Under the pieces are notes generated by a model. The model was not told the origin of the DNA and made no database searches. It was given only the letters and a program-made list of their open reading frames with translations. A DNA stretch of 64,000 nucleotides, from NCBI GenBank assembly GCA_964521285.1, contig CAZFQS010000017.1, positions 13,046 to 77,045 on the forward strand, given 5' to 3'. The translations under genes and the position numbers were made by a program. Source of the DNA: G020354785 sp964521285 (GTDB lineage: Bacteria > Bacteroidota > Bacteroidia > Bacteroidales > UBA10428). Of the stretch, positions 45,358 through 54,241 are shown piece after piece. How positions within the stretch are numbered: the stretch's first letter is position 1; every line of letters begins with the position of its first letter.

Positions 45358-46791
45358 TTACCAGCCCGGATTCTGTTCCAGGAGGCCACCGCTCAGGTCA
45401 ACCTCGGATTGCGGTATGGGATACCATTCATGTTTTCCAACCTTGAATCCGTATTTTGCAAGCACCGTTGCCGCCCGTCCTGTTCTGAGAAGGTCCCAGT
45501 ACCTGTCCTGCTCACCTGCAAGTTCCAGGCGACGTTCTTCCCAGATTTCTTCGATAGTGGGATTGCTTATTGGCGAAAGCTTGGCACGGGCTCTCACCCT
45601 GTTAAGCGGAGTTGCAGCATCGCCGCCTGTATGAAGAGCCGCTTCCGCATTTATCAGAAGAATATCAGCAAATCGGAGGATCCTTACGTTCTGATCGCAG
45701 CCATACCATATTGTTACCTTTGGAATCCTTGTTGGTACATACGCTTTGCCATTATACCGGGGAATACCATCAATTCCTTCTATCAAGTCAACTCCTTTAA
45801 TTGTATCACCATCCTCGGTAACATTTCCTTTATAAATAATAGTTACTTTTTTCCTTATAGTATCACCCGCTGTGTCAAATGCATCGGCAAGTTCATCTGT
45901 GGGGACGAACCATCCCCAGCCAAACTGGCCTCTTACGGCCTGGCAATCAGCAAACTGGCTGTTGGAGAGTTCATTTTCACCAGGTACCTGGGTGGCTACA
46001 ATTTCAAATAGTGATTCCTCATTGAATTCCTGTTCAGGCCTGAACAGCTGATAGAAATCCGGGTGAAGATCAAAGGGCCCATTATTTATGATATCATCCG
46101 ATACCGATTTACACTCTGACCAGTCTTCCCGGTACATAAGAACTTTTGCCAGCAATCCCTTTGCAGTCCACCTTGTTGCACGCCCGAATTCACTTGAAGG
46201 TACTGTTTCCGGCAGATCGGGAATGGCCTCCCTCAGATCTGTCTCAATGAAGTTCCAGGTATCTTCAAGTGTTGTCCTTATTAAACCTTCAGGTCCCGCA
46301 GGAACCTCTTTAATAAGGGGAACCCCTCCGAATGCCCTGACAAGGTAATAATAATGGAAAGCACGCATGTATTTGGCTTCGGCAATCATCCTGCTTTTAA
46401 CAGATGCACTCATTTCAATATCCGGAATATTTGTAATAACCTGGTTGGAAAGGTTAATACCTTCATACCGGCCGGCCCAGAAATCACTGATCTGGATCTG
46501 AGTCTTGGTATGCTGAAAATTCACATAATCATTTGCCCATGAACCATCCCCGGGACTGCTTCCTTTAATTATTTCGTCTGAAGGAAGGGATCCGAGAATG
46601 AGATAGTTGAATGCCGAGATATCCCAGGATCTCAGGTAGCCATACATTGCATTTACAGCTTGCTGAGCATCCTCCTGGGTTTCAAAGAATTTCTCCTCGG
46701 GTATTTTACCTTCTGGCGGGAATTCCAGGTAATCCTCGCAGGATATCAGCAATCCAAGTCCTATTATCAATAAAACAATATATTTTTTCAT
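45358..46791 (-). CDS. SusD/RagB-family glycan-binding outer-membrane lipoprotein
   Basis: 477 residues from the ATG at 46791 (MKKYIVLLIIGLGLLISC), which directly begins the lipoprotein signal; the frame extends to 46818. Typical SusD: CEDYLEFPPEGKIPEEKFFE, EDAQQAVNAMYGYL, EAKYMRAFHYYYLVRAFGGVPL, LADILLINAEAAL-like ILRFADILLINAEA, and RRLELAGEQDRYWDLLR. Binds the glycan at the surface for its SusC partner 30 bases upstream. Operon with two GH144 enzymes and a GH3 suggests beta-1,2-glucan oligosaccharides. Confidence 0.94.
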   Translation of the reverse strand: MKKYIVLLIIGLGLLISCEDYLEFPPEGKIPEEKFFETQEDAQQAVNAMYGYLRSWDISAFNYLILGSLPSDEIIKGSSPGDGSWANDYVNFQHTKTQIQISDFWAGRYEGINLSNQVITNIPDIEMSASVKSRMIAEAKYMRAFHYYYLVRAFGGVPLIKEVPAGPEGLIRTTLEDTWNFIETDLREAIPDLPETVPSSEFGRATRWTAKGLLAKVLMYREDWSECKSVSDDIINNGPFDLHPDFYQLFRPEQEFNEESLFEIVATQVPGENELSNSQFADCQAVRGQFGWGWFVPTDELADAFDTAGDTIRKKVTIIYKGNVTEDGDTIKGVDLIEGIDGIPRYNGKAYVPTRIPKVTIWYGCDQNVRILRFADILLINAEAALHTGGDAATPLNRVRARAKLSPISNPTIEEIWEERRLELAGEQDRYWDLLRTGRAATVLAKYGFKVGKHEWYPIPQSEVDLSGGLLEQNPGW

Positions 46792-46821
46792 GACTTCTGT
46801 TTTTAAATTATGGTTCATAAA

Positions 46822-49800
46822 TTAAAAATTCAGGGTTAAGCCTACTGAGATGATCCTGGACAGGGGATAAACCCCGTAATCCATACCTGCTGTTGTCGGT
46901 TTCCCTCCCGGAACTTCCGGGCTAAACCCATTATATGAGAATACAGTAAGAGGATTCTGCGCACTTACGTATATCCTGAGCGATTCGAATGAAATACGGT
47001 CTGTAATACTTTTGGGAATAGTGTAACCCATCTGTATGTTACGTATCCTGAAATAAGCTCCTGTTTCAACAAAGAAAGTACTTGGAAATGCATTTTTCCC
47101 ACCGGCCACATCAGCTGACGGGTAGGTATCACTCGTTCCTTCTCCGTGCCACCTGTTTTCAGCAAAATCTGCATCATAATTCTCATTACCAAAGCGGTTT
47201 ACCCTTTTAGCATTGTAAATCTTATTGCCGCCGACACCATGCATTTCTACAGAAAAATCGAATTGTGCATAAGTGATGCCTATGTTAAAAGCATATAATA
47301 CTTTTGGAGTATAGCTTCCATAGGGGATCCTGTCATTATCGTCAATAATGCCGTCACTGTTTTGATCCACAAAGCGAAAGTCACCGGGTACGGCATCAGG
47401 CATGATCAAATTTCCGCTGCCATCCGTATAATTATTAACCTCGTTGAAATTCTGGAAAACTCCGTCCACCTCCAGAACATAAAACTCACCGACGGGGTGT
47501 CCCTCCTGTGTATAGGTTGCAAGTGCACCATTAAAAGCATCAGCATCGTAAAAAGGAAGGGTGCCCGGCTCAAGCCGTAAAATTTCATTATGGTTAAATG
47601 AGAAATTACCTCCAAAATAATAGGAAAACCTGTCTGTCACTTTCTCGTTCCAGTTTAGGACAAGTTCAAAGCCTGTATTCAGGATATCAGCATTATTATC
47701 AAGATAGCTCCTGCCAGATGTTCCGGATGTTCCAATCAAAGGAACCGGGAAAATTGCTGCATCTGTCATTCTGTGATAATAACCCAGCTCCATGTTTAGC
47801 CTGTTATCCAGCATTAGTACCTCTATACCCGCATCCAGTTCTTTCACAGTCTCCCAGCGCAGGAGAGGTTCCACAAGCGAAGTGATGGATGCACCCGTGG
47901 AAACTGTTGAACTCCCGAACGGGCCATATACAATGGAGTATCCACCCCAGTTGTTGACTGTAACTGTAAACTCGTTCTGAGGGATCTGGTTATTACCCAG
48001 GACGCCCCAGCTTGCTTTAGCTTTAAGGAAGTCGATGAAGTTAATGTTATCGAAAAAACTCTCTTCCGATATCACCCAGCCCAGGCCAACCGAGGGGAAG
48101 GTTCCCCAACGCTCTTCCCTGGGAAAAGTTGATGAACCGTCACGCCTGAATGTTGCTGTCAAAAGATAACGATCTTTATAAGAATAAAACAACCTTCCGA
48201 AATAGGATGTACTTCTTATCAGTGATCCCCAGTCGTCTGCACTCAGGTCATCAATTGATCCGTTACTCAGATAGAGGGTTGATTCGGTAAAGAAGGGAAC
48301 CTGACTGGTGGATCCATGCAGGCCCTGACTCTTAAATTGTATTAAAGACAATCCAACCATCGTATTTAGGCGGTGATCACCAAAAACCAGTTTATACGTG
48401 GCTGTATTATCAAATGTGTAATTAATGTCCTGTGTGCTGGATTTGGTCAAATGGGAAAGAGTATCATTCTGTGTAACTGAAACCCAGTGCACTGGAGTGT
48501 ATTCTCTTTTCTGAGTATAGTTTCCGTCAAGTGTAAAGGAGCTCCTTACTGACAGGTTCTTCAGGGGCATGATTTCAGCATAAATATTTGCCAATGTTTT
48601 CAACCCCTGGGTAACATTGTTGTGATATTCAATAGTGGCCGCGGGATTTGAGAAGTTGCCAAACCCAAGTAAAACCGGATCACTATAGGTGTCTTCATCA
48701 ACCTTTGGTTTGAACGCAGGCGGTGCAATAAAGGCCTGTCTAAGCACATTTGCTGTGCTGTCGATTCTCCAGCCGCTGACGGTAATCCCGAAACCGGCTT
48801 TTAATATTTTGTTTACCTTTATGTCGGAAGTCCCCCTCAGATTGACACGGTTATAGTCATCGTTCTTTACAAGTCCCTCCTGGCTTGTAAGCCCGACACC
48901 AAAATAGTAATTTGACATCTCACTGCCTCCTGTGATATCGATATTGTGATTGTGTATCAGGGCCGGATTCAGAATTTCCTCAAACCAGTCTGTATTATCA
49001 GTATATGTGTTTGGATCAAATGGAGTGGAGATTGTTCCCCTGTCTTCGCCTACGGCTAGTTTTTCATTTACCAGTGTAATATACTGGTCTTTATCAGCAA
49101 GATACAGAAGGTTGGAAACCTGCTGGATGCCTATGTAACCGGAGTAGTTGAATTTCGCGTTTTGATACTTCCCTGCTTTCGTAGTTATGATGATCACGCC
49201 ATTGGCTGCCCTGACGCCATATATAGCTGCAGAAGAAGCATCTTTAAGAACAGTGATGGTTTCAATCTGCTGTGGAGACAAAAAGCTGATATCATCAACA
49301 AATACATTATCAACTACATAAAGCGGACTGGCATCGGAGCGAACCGTACCCAGGCCCCTGATACGAATGGTTGCTGGTCTTCCCGGGTTTCCATCATTGG
49401 AAACCTGCAAACCTGCAACCTTTCCCTGTAAAGCCTGTCCGACATTGGGTACGGCTTGCCTGGTAATCTCGTCTGACCTGATAACTGAAATCGTACCTGT
49501 AACATCTTTGACTGCAGCAGTACCATAACCAACCACCACAACCTCGTCCATGTCAAAGGCGGTCTCATTGAGCTGGACATTAATGGTAGTCTGTCCGGAA
49601 ACATCAATTTCCTCGGTCTGGTATCCTATGAAACTGAATACAAGCACGGCGTCACCAGGGACAGAAATCGCATATACACCGTTGAGATCGGTTATTGTAC
49701 CCTGCATGGTACCCTTCACCATAACTGTAGCCCCTGGTATCCCCTTATCATTCAGGTCTGTCACCCTGCCGGTTACTTCTATGGCCTGCTGGGCAATAAC

Positions 49801-49848
49801 AAGCATTGCAGGAAGGGTGAAGAAAATTAGCAAGAATAGTTTTTTCAT
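46822..49848 (-). CDS. SusC/RagA-family TonB-dependent transporter of the GH144/GH3 locus
   Basis: 1008 residues. Signal peptide to about residue 20 (MLVIAQ), carboxypeptidase-regulatory-like domain (EVTGRVTDLNDKGIPGATV), DEVVVVGYGTAAVKDVTGTI linker, plug with LQGKVAGLQV, IRGLGTVRSDASPLYVVDN and LKDASSAAIYGVRAANGV, and a barrel ending VGLTLNF. First gene of a six-gene unit: susC, susD, GH144, GH3, GH144-T9SS, T9SS jelly-roll. Divergent from the large membrane regulator, 335 bases away. Its leader shares 24 of 25 bases with the leader of the second T9SS jelly-roll gene, hinting at common control. Confidence 0.95.
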   Translation of the reverse strand: MKKLFLLIFFTLPAMLVIAQQAIEVTGRVTDLNDKGIPGATVMVKGTMQGTITDLNGVYAISVPGDAVLVFSFIGYQTEEIDVSGQTTINVQLNETAFDMDEVVVVGYGTAAVKDVTGTISVIRSDEITRQAVPNVGQALQGKVAGLQVSNDGNPGRPATIRIRGLGTVRSDASPLYVVDNVFVDDISFLSPQQIETITVLKDASSAAIYGVRAANGVIIITTKAGKYQNAKFNYSGYIGIQQVSNLLYLADKDQYITLVNEKLAVGEDRGTISTPFDPNTYTDNTDWFEEILNPALIHNHNIDITGGSEMSNYYFGVGLTSQEGLVKNDDYNRVNLRGTSDIKVNKILKAGFGITVSGWRIDSTANVLRQAFIAPPAFKPKVDEDTYSDPVLLGFGNFSNPAATIEYHNNVTQGLKTLANIYAEIMPLKNLSVRSSFTLDGNYTQKREYTPVHWVSVTQNDTLSHLTKSSTQDINYTFDNTATYKLVFGDHRLNTMVGLSLIQFKSQGLHGSTSQVPFFTESTLYLSNGSIDDLSADDWGSLIRSTSYFGRLFYSYKDRYLLTATFRRDGSSTFPREERWGTFPSVGLGWVISEESFFDNINFIDFLKAKASWGVLGNNQIPQNEFTVTVNNWGGYSIVYGPFGSSTVSTGASITSLVEPLLRWETVKELDAGIEVLMLDNRLNMELGYYHRMTDAAIFPVPLIGTSGTSGRSYLDNNADILNTGFELVLNWNEKVTDRFSYYFGGNFSFNHNEILRLEPGTLPFYDADAFNGALATYTQEGHPVGEFYVLEVDGVFQNFNEVNNYTDGSGNLIMPDAVPGDFRFVDQNSDGIIDDNDRIPYGSYTPKVLYAFNIGITYAQFDFSVEMHGVGGNKIYNAKRVNRFGNENYDADFAENRWHGEGTSDTYPSADVAGGKNAFPSTFFVETGAYFRIRNIQMGYTIPKSITDRISFESLRIYVSAQNPLTVFSYNGFSPEVPGGKPTTAGMDYGVYPLSRIISVGLTLNF

Positions 49849-50183
49849 AGTTTATAGTTTAGAATGAATTATTGTTGGTTTTTCAGAGAATTTATAAAAC
49901 AAGTTCTATAAATTCATTCTGATAACAAAGTAAATGATTACACCTTTAATGCTTGCTTGAGAATGTAGGTATCCACAGGACTCATTTTTAACTCACCTTC
50001 TCCGGATATACGTTTAATTAAGTATATGATAGACAATAATTTAAATTATCATCATTATTTAAGTTTTTGTAATATTTATTTTTATATTTATTGAAGTTTT
50101 TAGTGTATTATTGTAGTGTTTTTTTATGAAAAATAGTACTTTTTTACTAAATATTCAATTAAAATCCGACCGGAGGTTGTTCT
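49849..50183. promoter_or_regulatory. Divergent control region of the polysaccharide locus
   Basis: 335 bases without a gene, between the susC start and the regulator start. The susC-proximal segment 49855-49879 (TAGTTTAG, then TGAATTATTGTTGGT) recurs at 53939-53963 in front of the second T9SS jelly-roll gene. The middle is AT-rich. A near -7 box (TTACTTTG on the minus strand) lies near 49925. Likely holds the operator of the membrane regulator. Confidence 0.5.
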
Positions 50184-53009
50184 ATGCAAAAGATTTTTTT
50201 TCAGAAAACTATCTCCATTATCACCTGCCTTTTAGCAGCTGAAATTATCATTAACAGTCAACAACATGATCCATACACTATCCGCAACTTCACGAAAAAA
50301 GAGTACAGAGCTGAAAGTCAGAACTGGTCAATCACCAGGGATCAGAATGGTTATATCTATGTTGCTAACAATATCGGATTACTTGAGTTTGACGGAGTTG
50401 AATGGAAATTCTATCCGGCTCCAAACGGAACTGTAATACGCTCAGTTGCAGTTGACCATCATAACAGGATATTCACAAGTGGATACAGAGAAATTGGGTA
50501 CTGGGAGAGAAACCAGACTGGAGAACTGGCATATAAATCACTGAATCAAATAGCAGAACCGCTTTTCAGCCAGAATGAGGAATTCTGGAATACAGTGATT
50601 ATTGGTAGCAGGGTATACTTTCATTCTTTCTCCTCAATCTTCATTTATGATTTTGAAAAATTCATCGCAGTCAGAACAGATGCACCTGTTAACTCAATAA
50701 GCGTTATTAACGGGAAATTATGCGCACATATATCTCTTAAGGGTTTGTATTTGCTCGAAGATACCCTTCTTGTGCCTTTCCTTGTTTACCCGGAGCTGAA
50801 AAATGACATAGTTTATTTTTGCACTCCCCTTAAGGATTCAAGCCTGCTGATAGGCACAGCATCAGAGGGATTATTCCTCTATAAAGACAACAGATTCTTC
50901 CCTTATCTGAAAGAGTGGAAGGACTTTTTTTCTGAGAATAAGATTAACCGGGGCGAGGTGGCAGAAAATGGTAACATTATAATAGGAACCCTGCTTGAGG
51001 GGATTATCATTTTTGATAATAAGGGTAATTTTTTGCATCACATAAATAATACCAGAGGATTGCAGAATAACACAGTTCTGGGTATACATAGTGACCTTGA
51101 TAATAATATCTGGATTTCGCTGGATCAGGGAGTGGATTTTATATCATTCCTTGTGGATCCTTCATATAACCTATACAGGCATGAAGAAGTCGGTGCGATA
51201 TATTCTGCTGCAGTTTATAAAGGAGATTTATACCTGTGTTCCAACCAGGGTGTATTCTATCGTAACCTGAAAAATGACGGGCAGGAATTCCGAATCATAC
51301 CAGGGACACAGGGACAGGCCTGGAGTTGTGATGTATATAACGATCAGTTGATTGTCAGTCATAATAACGGGACTTTCAGGATCGATAATCATATTGCCAG
51401 GAGAATCTCAGATGTAACAGGGGGATTCAGTGTAATCAGAAACACCTTAAAAAATAATGTTCTGGTGCAATCAACCTATTCAACTATTGTCTTCTATGAA
51501 TATCTCAATGGAAACTGGCAGTATAAATATCATCTCCCCGGGTTCAGTGACCTGATCAGGTATATCGAACTGGATCATCTTAATAATCTTTGGGCCAGCC
51601 ATATGCACCGGGGAATCTACCGGCTGCAACTCAATGACAGACAGGATTCTATAATACAGATACAATATTTCGGAGATTCAGTATTCGGGAAGGATTATGA
51701 TATACAGGTATTTAAAATCGAAAACAGGATAATATTTACAACAGGGCAACAGGTATATACATTTGACGATTTAAATGACAGTATAATACCATACATTCAG
51801 CTGAACAATGAACTGGGAAGATATGCAGAATCTCACCGTGTCGTTCCCGGTCCGGATCACTACTACTGGTTTATCAGCAAAACAGGTATTGCTCTTTTCG
51901 AAATTTTTAATTCCGGTGTTAAAAAGATTAAAGAATATCCGTCAGACCTGTTCAGGGAGCATTTTATTTCCGGATATGAGAATATCTTTCCGCTTGATGA
52001 AAAGGAAGGCCTGCTGTGTCTTGACAACGGTTACGCGGTTCTGCGGGCGGGACAACCGGATTTTTCACTCCTGATAGAGGATAAGAAATTGATATTGAAT
52101 AGGATTGTGATAAGCGGACGAACCGGGAAAAGTGAAACACTGCCACTGGATAGCAGGATAATAAATATCCCCTTTAATAAAAACAGCCTAACCCTTTGCT
52201 TTGCTTTCCCAATATACTCAAATGAGCCTGTTGAGTTCCAATCTTATATTGAGGGCCTCGATAAGGAATGGAGCGAGTCCCTGGATAAACCGGTTTTCAA
52301 CTTTGCCCGTATACCTGCCGGAGAGTATATAGTTCATATAAAAGCATTTAATAAATGGAAAAAAGAAAGTATAAATGAACGGATTATTCTCCATGTTTCC
52401 CCGCCCTGGTACCTCGAGACTTTTAGTTTCATTATTTATGGGTTTGTATTCCTGCTCATGGTATTTATTGCACGACAAATTATCGTTCAGAGGATCAGAA
52501 GCAGGGAAAGAAAAATCAGGGAATCCAAGGAAAAAGAACTTATCACTTTAAGAAACGAAAAGTTAGATGCCGAATTGTCATTTAAAAGCCAGGAACTTGC
52601 AACCTCAACAATATCAATTCTAAAGAAAAATGAATTTCTTCTTGAATTGAAAGAGACTATTATGAAGCAGAAAGAGGAACTGGGTGACCACATTCAGGAT
52701 AAATATCATTCCCTTTTAATTAAGAAAATTGATAACAATATTTCCAGTATGGATGACTGGAATGTCTTTGAGATCCATTTTGAAAGGGCACACGAGAAAT
52801 TTCTACAGAAAATGATGAACAGATACCCACAGTTAACTCATAGCGATCTGAGGTTATGTGCTTACCTGAGGATGAACTTATCTTCAAAAGAAATTGCCCC
52901 GTTGTTACGAATTTCTTTCAGGGGTGTGGAAAATCACCGGTACAAACTAAGGAAAAAGCTTAAGCTGAAAACAGAAGAAAATCTAACTGACTTTATCCTT
53001 TCAATTTAA
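50184..53009 (+). CDS. Membrane-spanning transcription regulator: beta-propeller sensor, Y_Y_Y domain, HTH
   Basis: 941 residues. Signal peptide (about 1-26), a propeller-like periplasmic sensor (about 30-640; repeated NGYIYVANNIGLLEFDG-like and NNIWISLDQGVDFIS-like blades), a Y_Y_Y domain (about 645-740, FQSYIEGLDKEWSE ... IPAGEYIVHIKAF), one membrane helix (about 747-770), a basic coiled coil (about 772-835), and a C-terminal LuxR-like helix-turn-helix (YPQLTHSDLRLCAYLRMNLS, then KEIAPLLRISFRGVENHRY). It has the sensor half of hybrid two-component regulators of polysaccharide loci but no kinase or receiver; it should carry a periplasmic sugar signal directly to DNA. Divergent from the GH144/GH3 operon, its presumed target. 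Confidence 0.88.
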   Translation: MQKIFFQKTISIITCLLAAEIIINSQQHDPYTIRNFTKKEYRAESQNWSITRDQNGYIYVANNIGLLEFDGVEWKFYPAPNGTVIRSVAVDHHNRIFTSGYREIGYWERNQTGELAYKSLNQIAEPLFSQNEEFWNTVIIGSRVYFHSFSSIFIYDFEKFIAVRTDAPVNSISVINGKLCAHISLKGLYLLEDTLLVPFLVYPELKNDIVYFCTPLKDSSLLIGTASEGLFLYKDNRFFPYLKEWKDFFSENKINRGEVAENGNIIIGTLLEGIIIFDNKGNFLHHINNTRGLQNNTVLGIHSDLDNNIWISLDQGVDFISFLVDPSYNLYRHEEVGAIYSAAVYKGDLYLCSNQGVFYRNLKNDGQEFRIIPGTQGQAWSCDVYNDQLIVSHNNGTFRIDNHIARRISDVTGGFSVIRNTLKNNVLVQSTYSTIVFYEYLNGNWQYKYHLPGFSDLIRYIELDHLNNLWASHMHRGIYRLQLNDRQDSIIQIQYFGDSVFGKDYDIQVFKIENRIIFTTGQQVYTFDDLNDSIIPYIQLNNELGRYAESHRVVPGPDHYYWFISKTGIALFEIFNSGVKKIKEYPSDLFREHFISGYENIFPLDEKEGLLCLDNGYAVLRAGQPDFSLLIEDKKLILNRIVISGRTGKSETLPLDSRIINIPFNKNSLTLCFAFPIYSNEPVEFQSYIEGLDKEWSESLDKPVFNFARIPAGEYIVHIKAFNKWKKESINERIILHVSPPWYLETFSFIIYGFVFLLMVFIARQIIVQRIRSRERKIRESKEKELITLRNEKLDAELSFKSQELATSTISILKKNEFLLELKETIMKQKEELGDHIQDKYHSLLIKKIDNNISSMDDWNVFEIHFERAHEKFLQKMMNRYPQLTHSDLRLCAYLRMNLSSKEIAPLLRISFRGVENHRYKLRKKLKLKTEENLTDFILSI

Positions 53010-53023
53010 GGTCAAGATTTTAG

Positions 53024-53058
53024 GTAACCATTTTAATATAGTTGATTCCAAATATGAA
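53024..53058. repeat. Repeat R1 copy B
   Basis: GTAACCATTTTAATATAG, then TTGATTCC and AATATGAA. It aligns to 54162-54197 with about four mismatches and one gap, and to 38195-38230. Rightwards the similarity to the 38-kb copy continues through the terminator into the gene end. Together with copy C it flanks the second T9SS jelly-roll gene as direct repeats. Confidence 0.65.
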
Positions 53059-53097
53059 AAGAAAGATTTCCTTCGGATCACCCGGCATTAGAGTGCT

Positions 53098-53130
53098 AAA
53101 AAAAATCCCGATCGCTCTCGACCGGGATTT
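53098..53130 (-). terminator. Rho-independent terminator, near-duplicate of 38270-38302
   Basis: Arms AAATCCCG (53103-53110) and CGGGATTT (53123-53130) with a 12-base loop, and eight T on the minus strand (A-run 53098-53105). Lies 15 bases after the stop of the second T9SS jelly-roll gene; on the + side it could also stop transcription from the regulator gene. Confidence 0.85.
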
Positions 53131-53145
53131 CTTCTGTAAGGATTT

Positions 53146-53931
53146 CTATTGTTTGACAAATTTGGTACTTACAATTCCGTCAGCAGTATCAAGAGTTATG
53201 AAATAAACTCCGGATTCAAGGGAAGAAACATCTACAACCTTGTGACCGGTATGCATGAATTCCAGTGATCTGATCCTTTGTCCGACTATGTTTGAAATTG
53301 TAACCTGTCGCATTTCCGGATATTGTATCGTAATCACGTCATTAGCCGGATTTGGATAAACACTCAGGAAGACATTGTTTACCTCTCTCACCGAGCTGGT
53401 AGAGAAAAAACCAATGTTGTCAACATAACATGTTGATCCAGATTCCCTGGGATCGGGAAAATCCGGGAAGAAAACTAATCGGGGCCAGGAAGTACCTATA
53501 GCGTCCGTAAAGTCAAATATCAATAATTCCCATTCATCGGTCACAGTATTAGGGACAATATCCTGAACATATTCCTGCTGCGTCAGTTCGAGTTTCAAAT
53601 AACAGTCAGTTATAACATCCTTATAAACCATCATTTGCATCATGTGGTTTTCCTCTGTAATGTCTATCGGACCATAATAATCTGAAAAGGCCCCTGCCCA
53701 TGGATCGGCATTTTCAACGACGATGAACATAATGCAAAAATCTGACGTATTAATACCGCTAATATCCGGATTATCTACCAGAACAAAGTTCTCCGGATCA
53801 CTCTCTCCATTGGCAAACTGGGTCCAGGCAGTATCCTCATCAATATTTTCAAATGTAACAGGTAGCTCATACTGGGCACTTACCCAAATAGTAAAAAATG
53901 TAAGTAATAATAAAGTAACAGTAGTTTTCAT
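53146..53931 (-). CDS. T9SS-exported protein with jelly-roll-like domain, copy 2
   Basis: 261 residues, paralogue of 38318-39112. The signal peptide (MKTTVTLLLLTFFTIWVSAQ) and the sorting domain are almost the same; the last 35 residues are identical. The middle domain (about 21-185: YELPVTFENIDEDTAWTQFA, NPDISGINTSDFC, EWELLIFDFTDAIGTSWPRL, CYVDNIGF) is clearly related but much more diverged. It stands alone, with its own leader and terminator. The leader resembles that of the susC gene of the locus, so it may be an outlying member of the same regulon with a different ligand preference. No named family is recognised for the domain. Confidence 0.75.
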   Translation of the reverse strand: MKTTVTLLLLTFFTIWVSAQYELPVTFENIDEDTAWTQFANGESDPENFVLVDNPDISGINTSDFCIMFIVVENADPWAGAFSDYYGPIDITEENHMMQMMVYKDVITDCYLKLELTQQEYVQDIVPNTVTDEWELLIFDFTDAIGTSWPRLVFFPDFPDPRESGSTCYVDNIGFFSTSSVREVNNVFLSVYPNPANDVITIQYPEMRQVTISNIVGQRIRSLEFMHTGHKVVDVSSLESGVYFITLDTADGIVSTKFVKQ

Positions 53932-54241
53932 AGTTAGTTAGTTTAGATTGAATTATTGTTGGTCTCCGGTGGATTAAAAAATTATTAGTCGTCAGAGAGC
54001 TATGGACAAAACTTGTATATTCTCTCAAATGCCTTTTTAGTTCCGTTAATTAAAAATAAGAAAATTCTTTTTATTTTCCTGTGATTTTCTTGGTTATCTA
54101 TTCAGAAAATTCATCCTCCTTAATAGCAAGTTTTAATTCCAGTACATGTTAAAATGTCAAAGTAACTATTTTTAATATAGATGGTTCCTAATATGAATTA
54201 ATTGAATATATTAGTTGCTAATTTGTTAAATATATTATTGC
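53932..54241. promoter_or_regulatory. Intergenic region with susC-like leader and repeat R1 copy C
   Basis: 310 bases between the divergent T9SS-protein gene and folB. 53939-53963 matches 24 of 25 bases of the susC leader (49855-49879). 54136-54197 is repeat R1 copy C. The remainder is AT-rich with no gene; it should carry the folB promoter near its right end. Confidence 0.5.
54136..54197. repeat. Repeat R1 copy C
   Basis: Aligns to 38166-38230 over its whole length (AATTCC-GTA-AT, AAAATG, AAAGTAACTATTTTTAA, TAGATG-TTC, AATAT-AA) and to 53024-53058 over its right half. It carries TACTTTGAC on the minus strand, a one-base-short version of the glnS -7 box. Same orientation as copies A and B. 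Confidence 0.65.

Noticed and set aside
45229..46011. A 260-codon open frame on the + strand.
   Set aside because: It is antisense to the GH144 lipoprotein and SusD genes, has no recognisable domain and reads like a shadow of their codon use.
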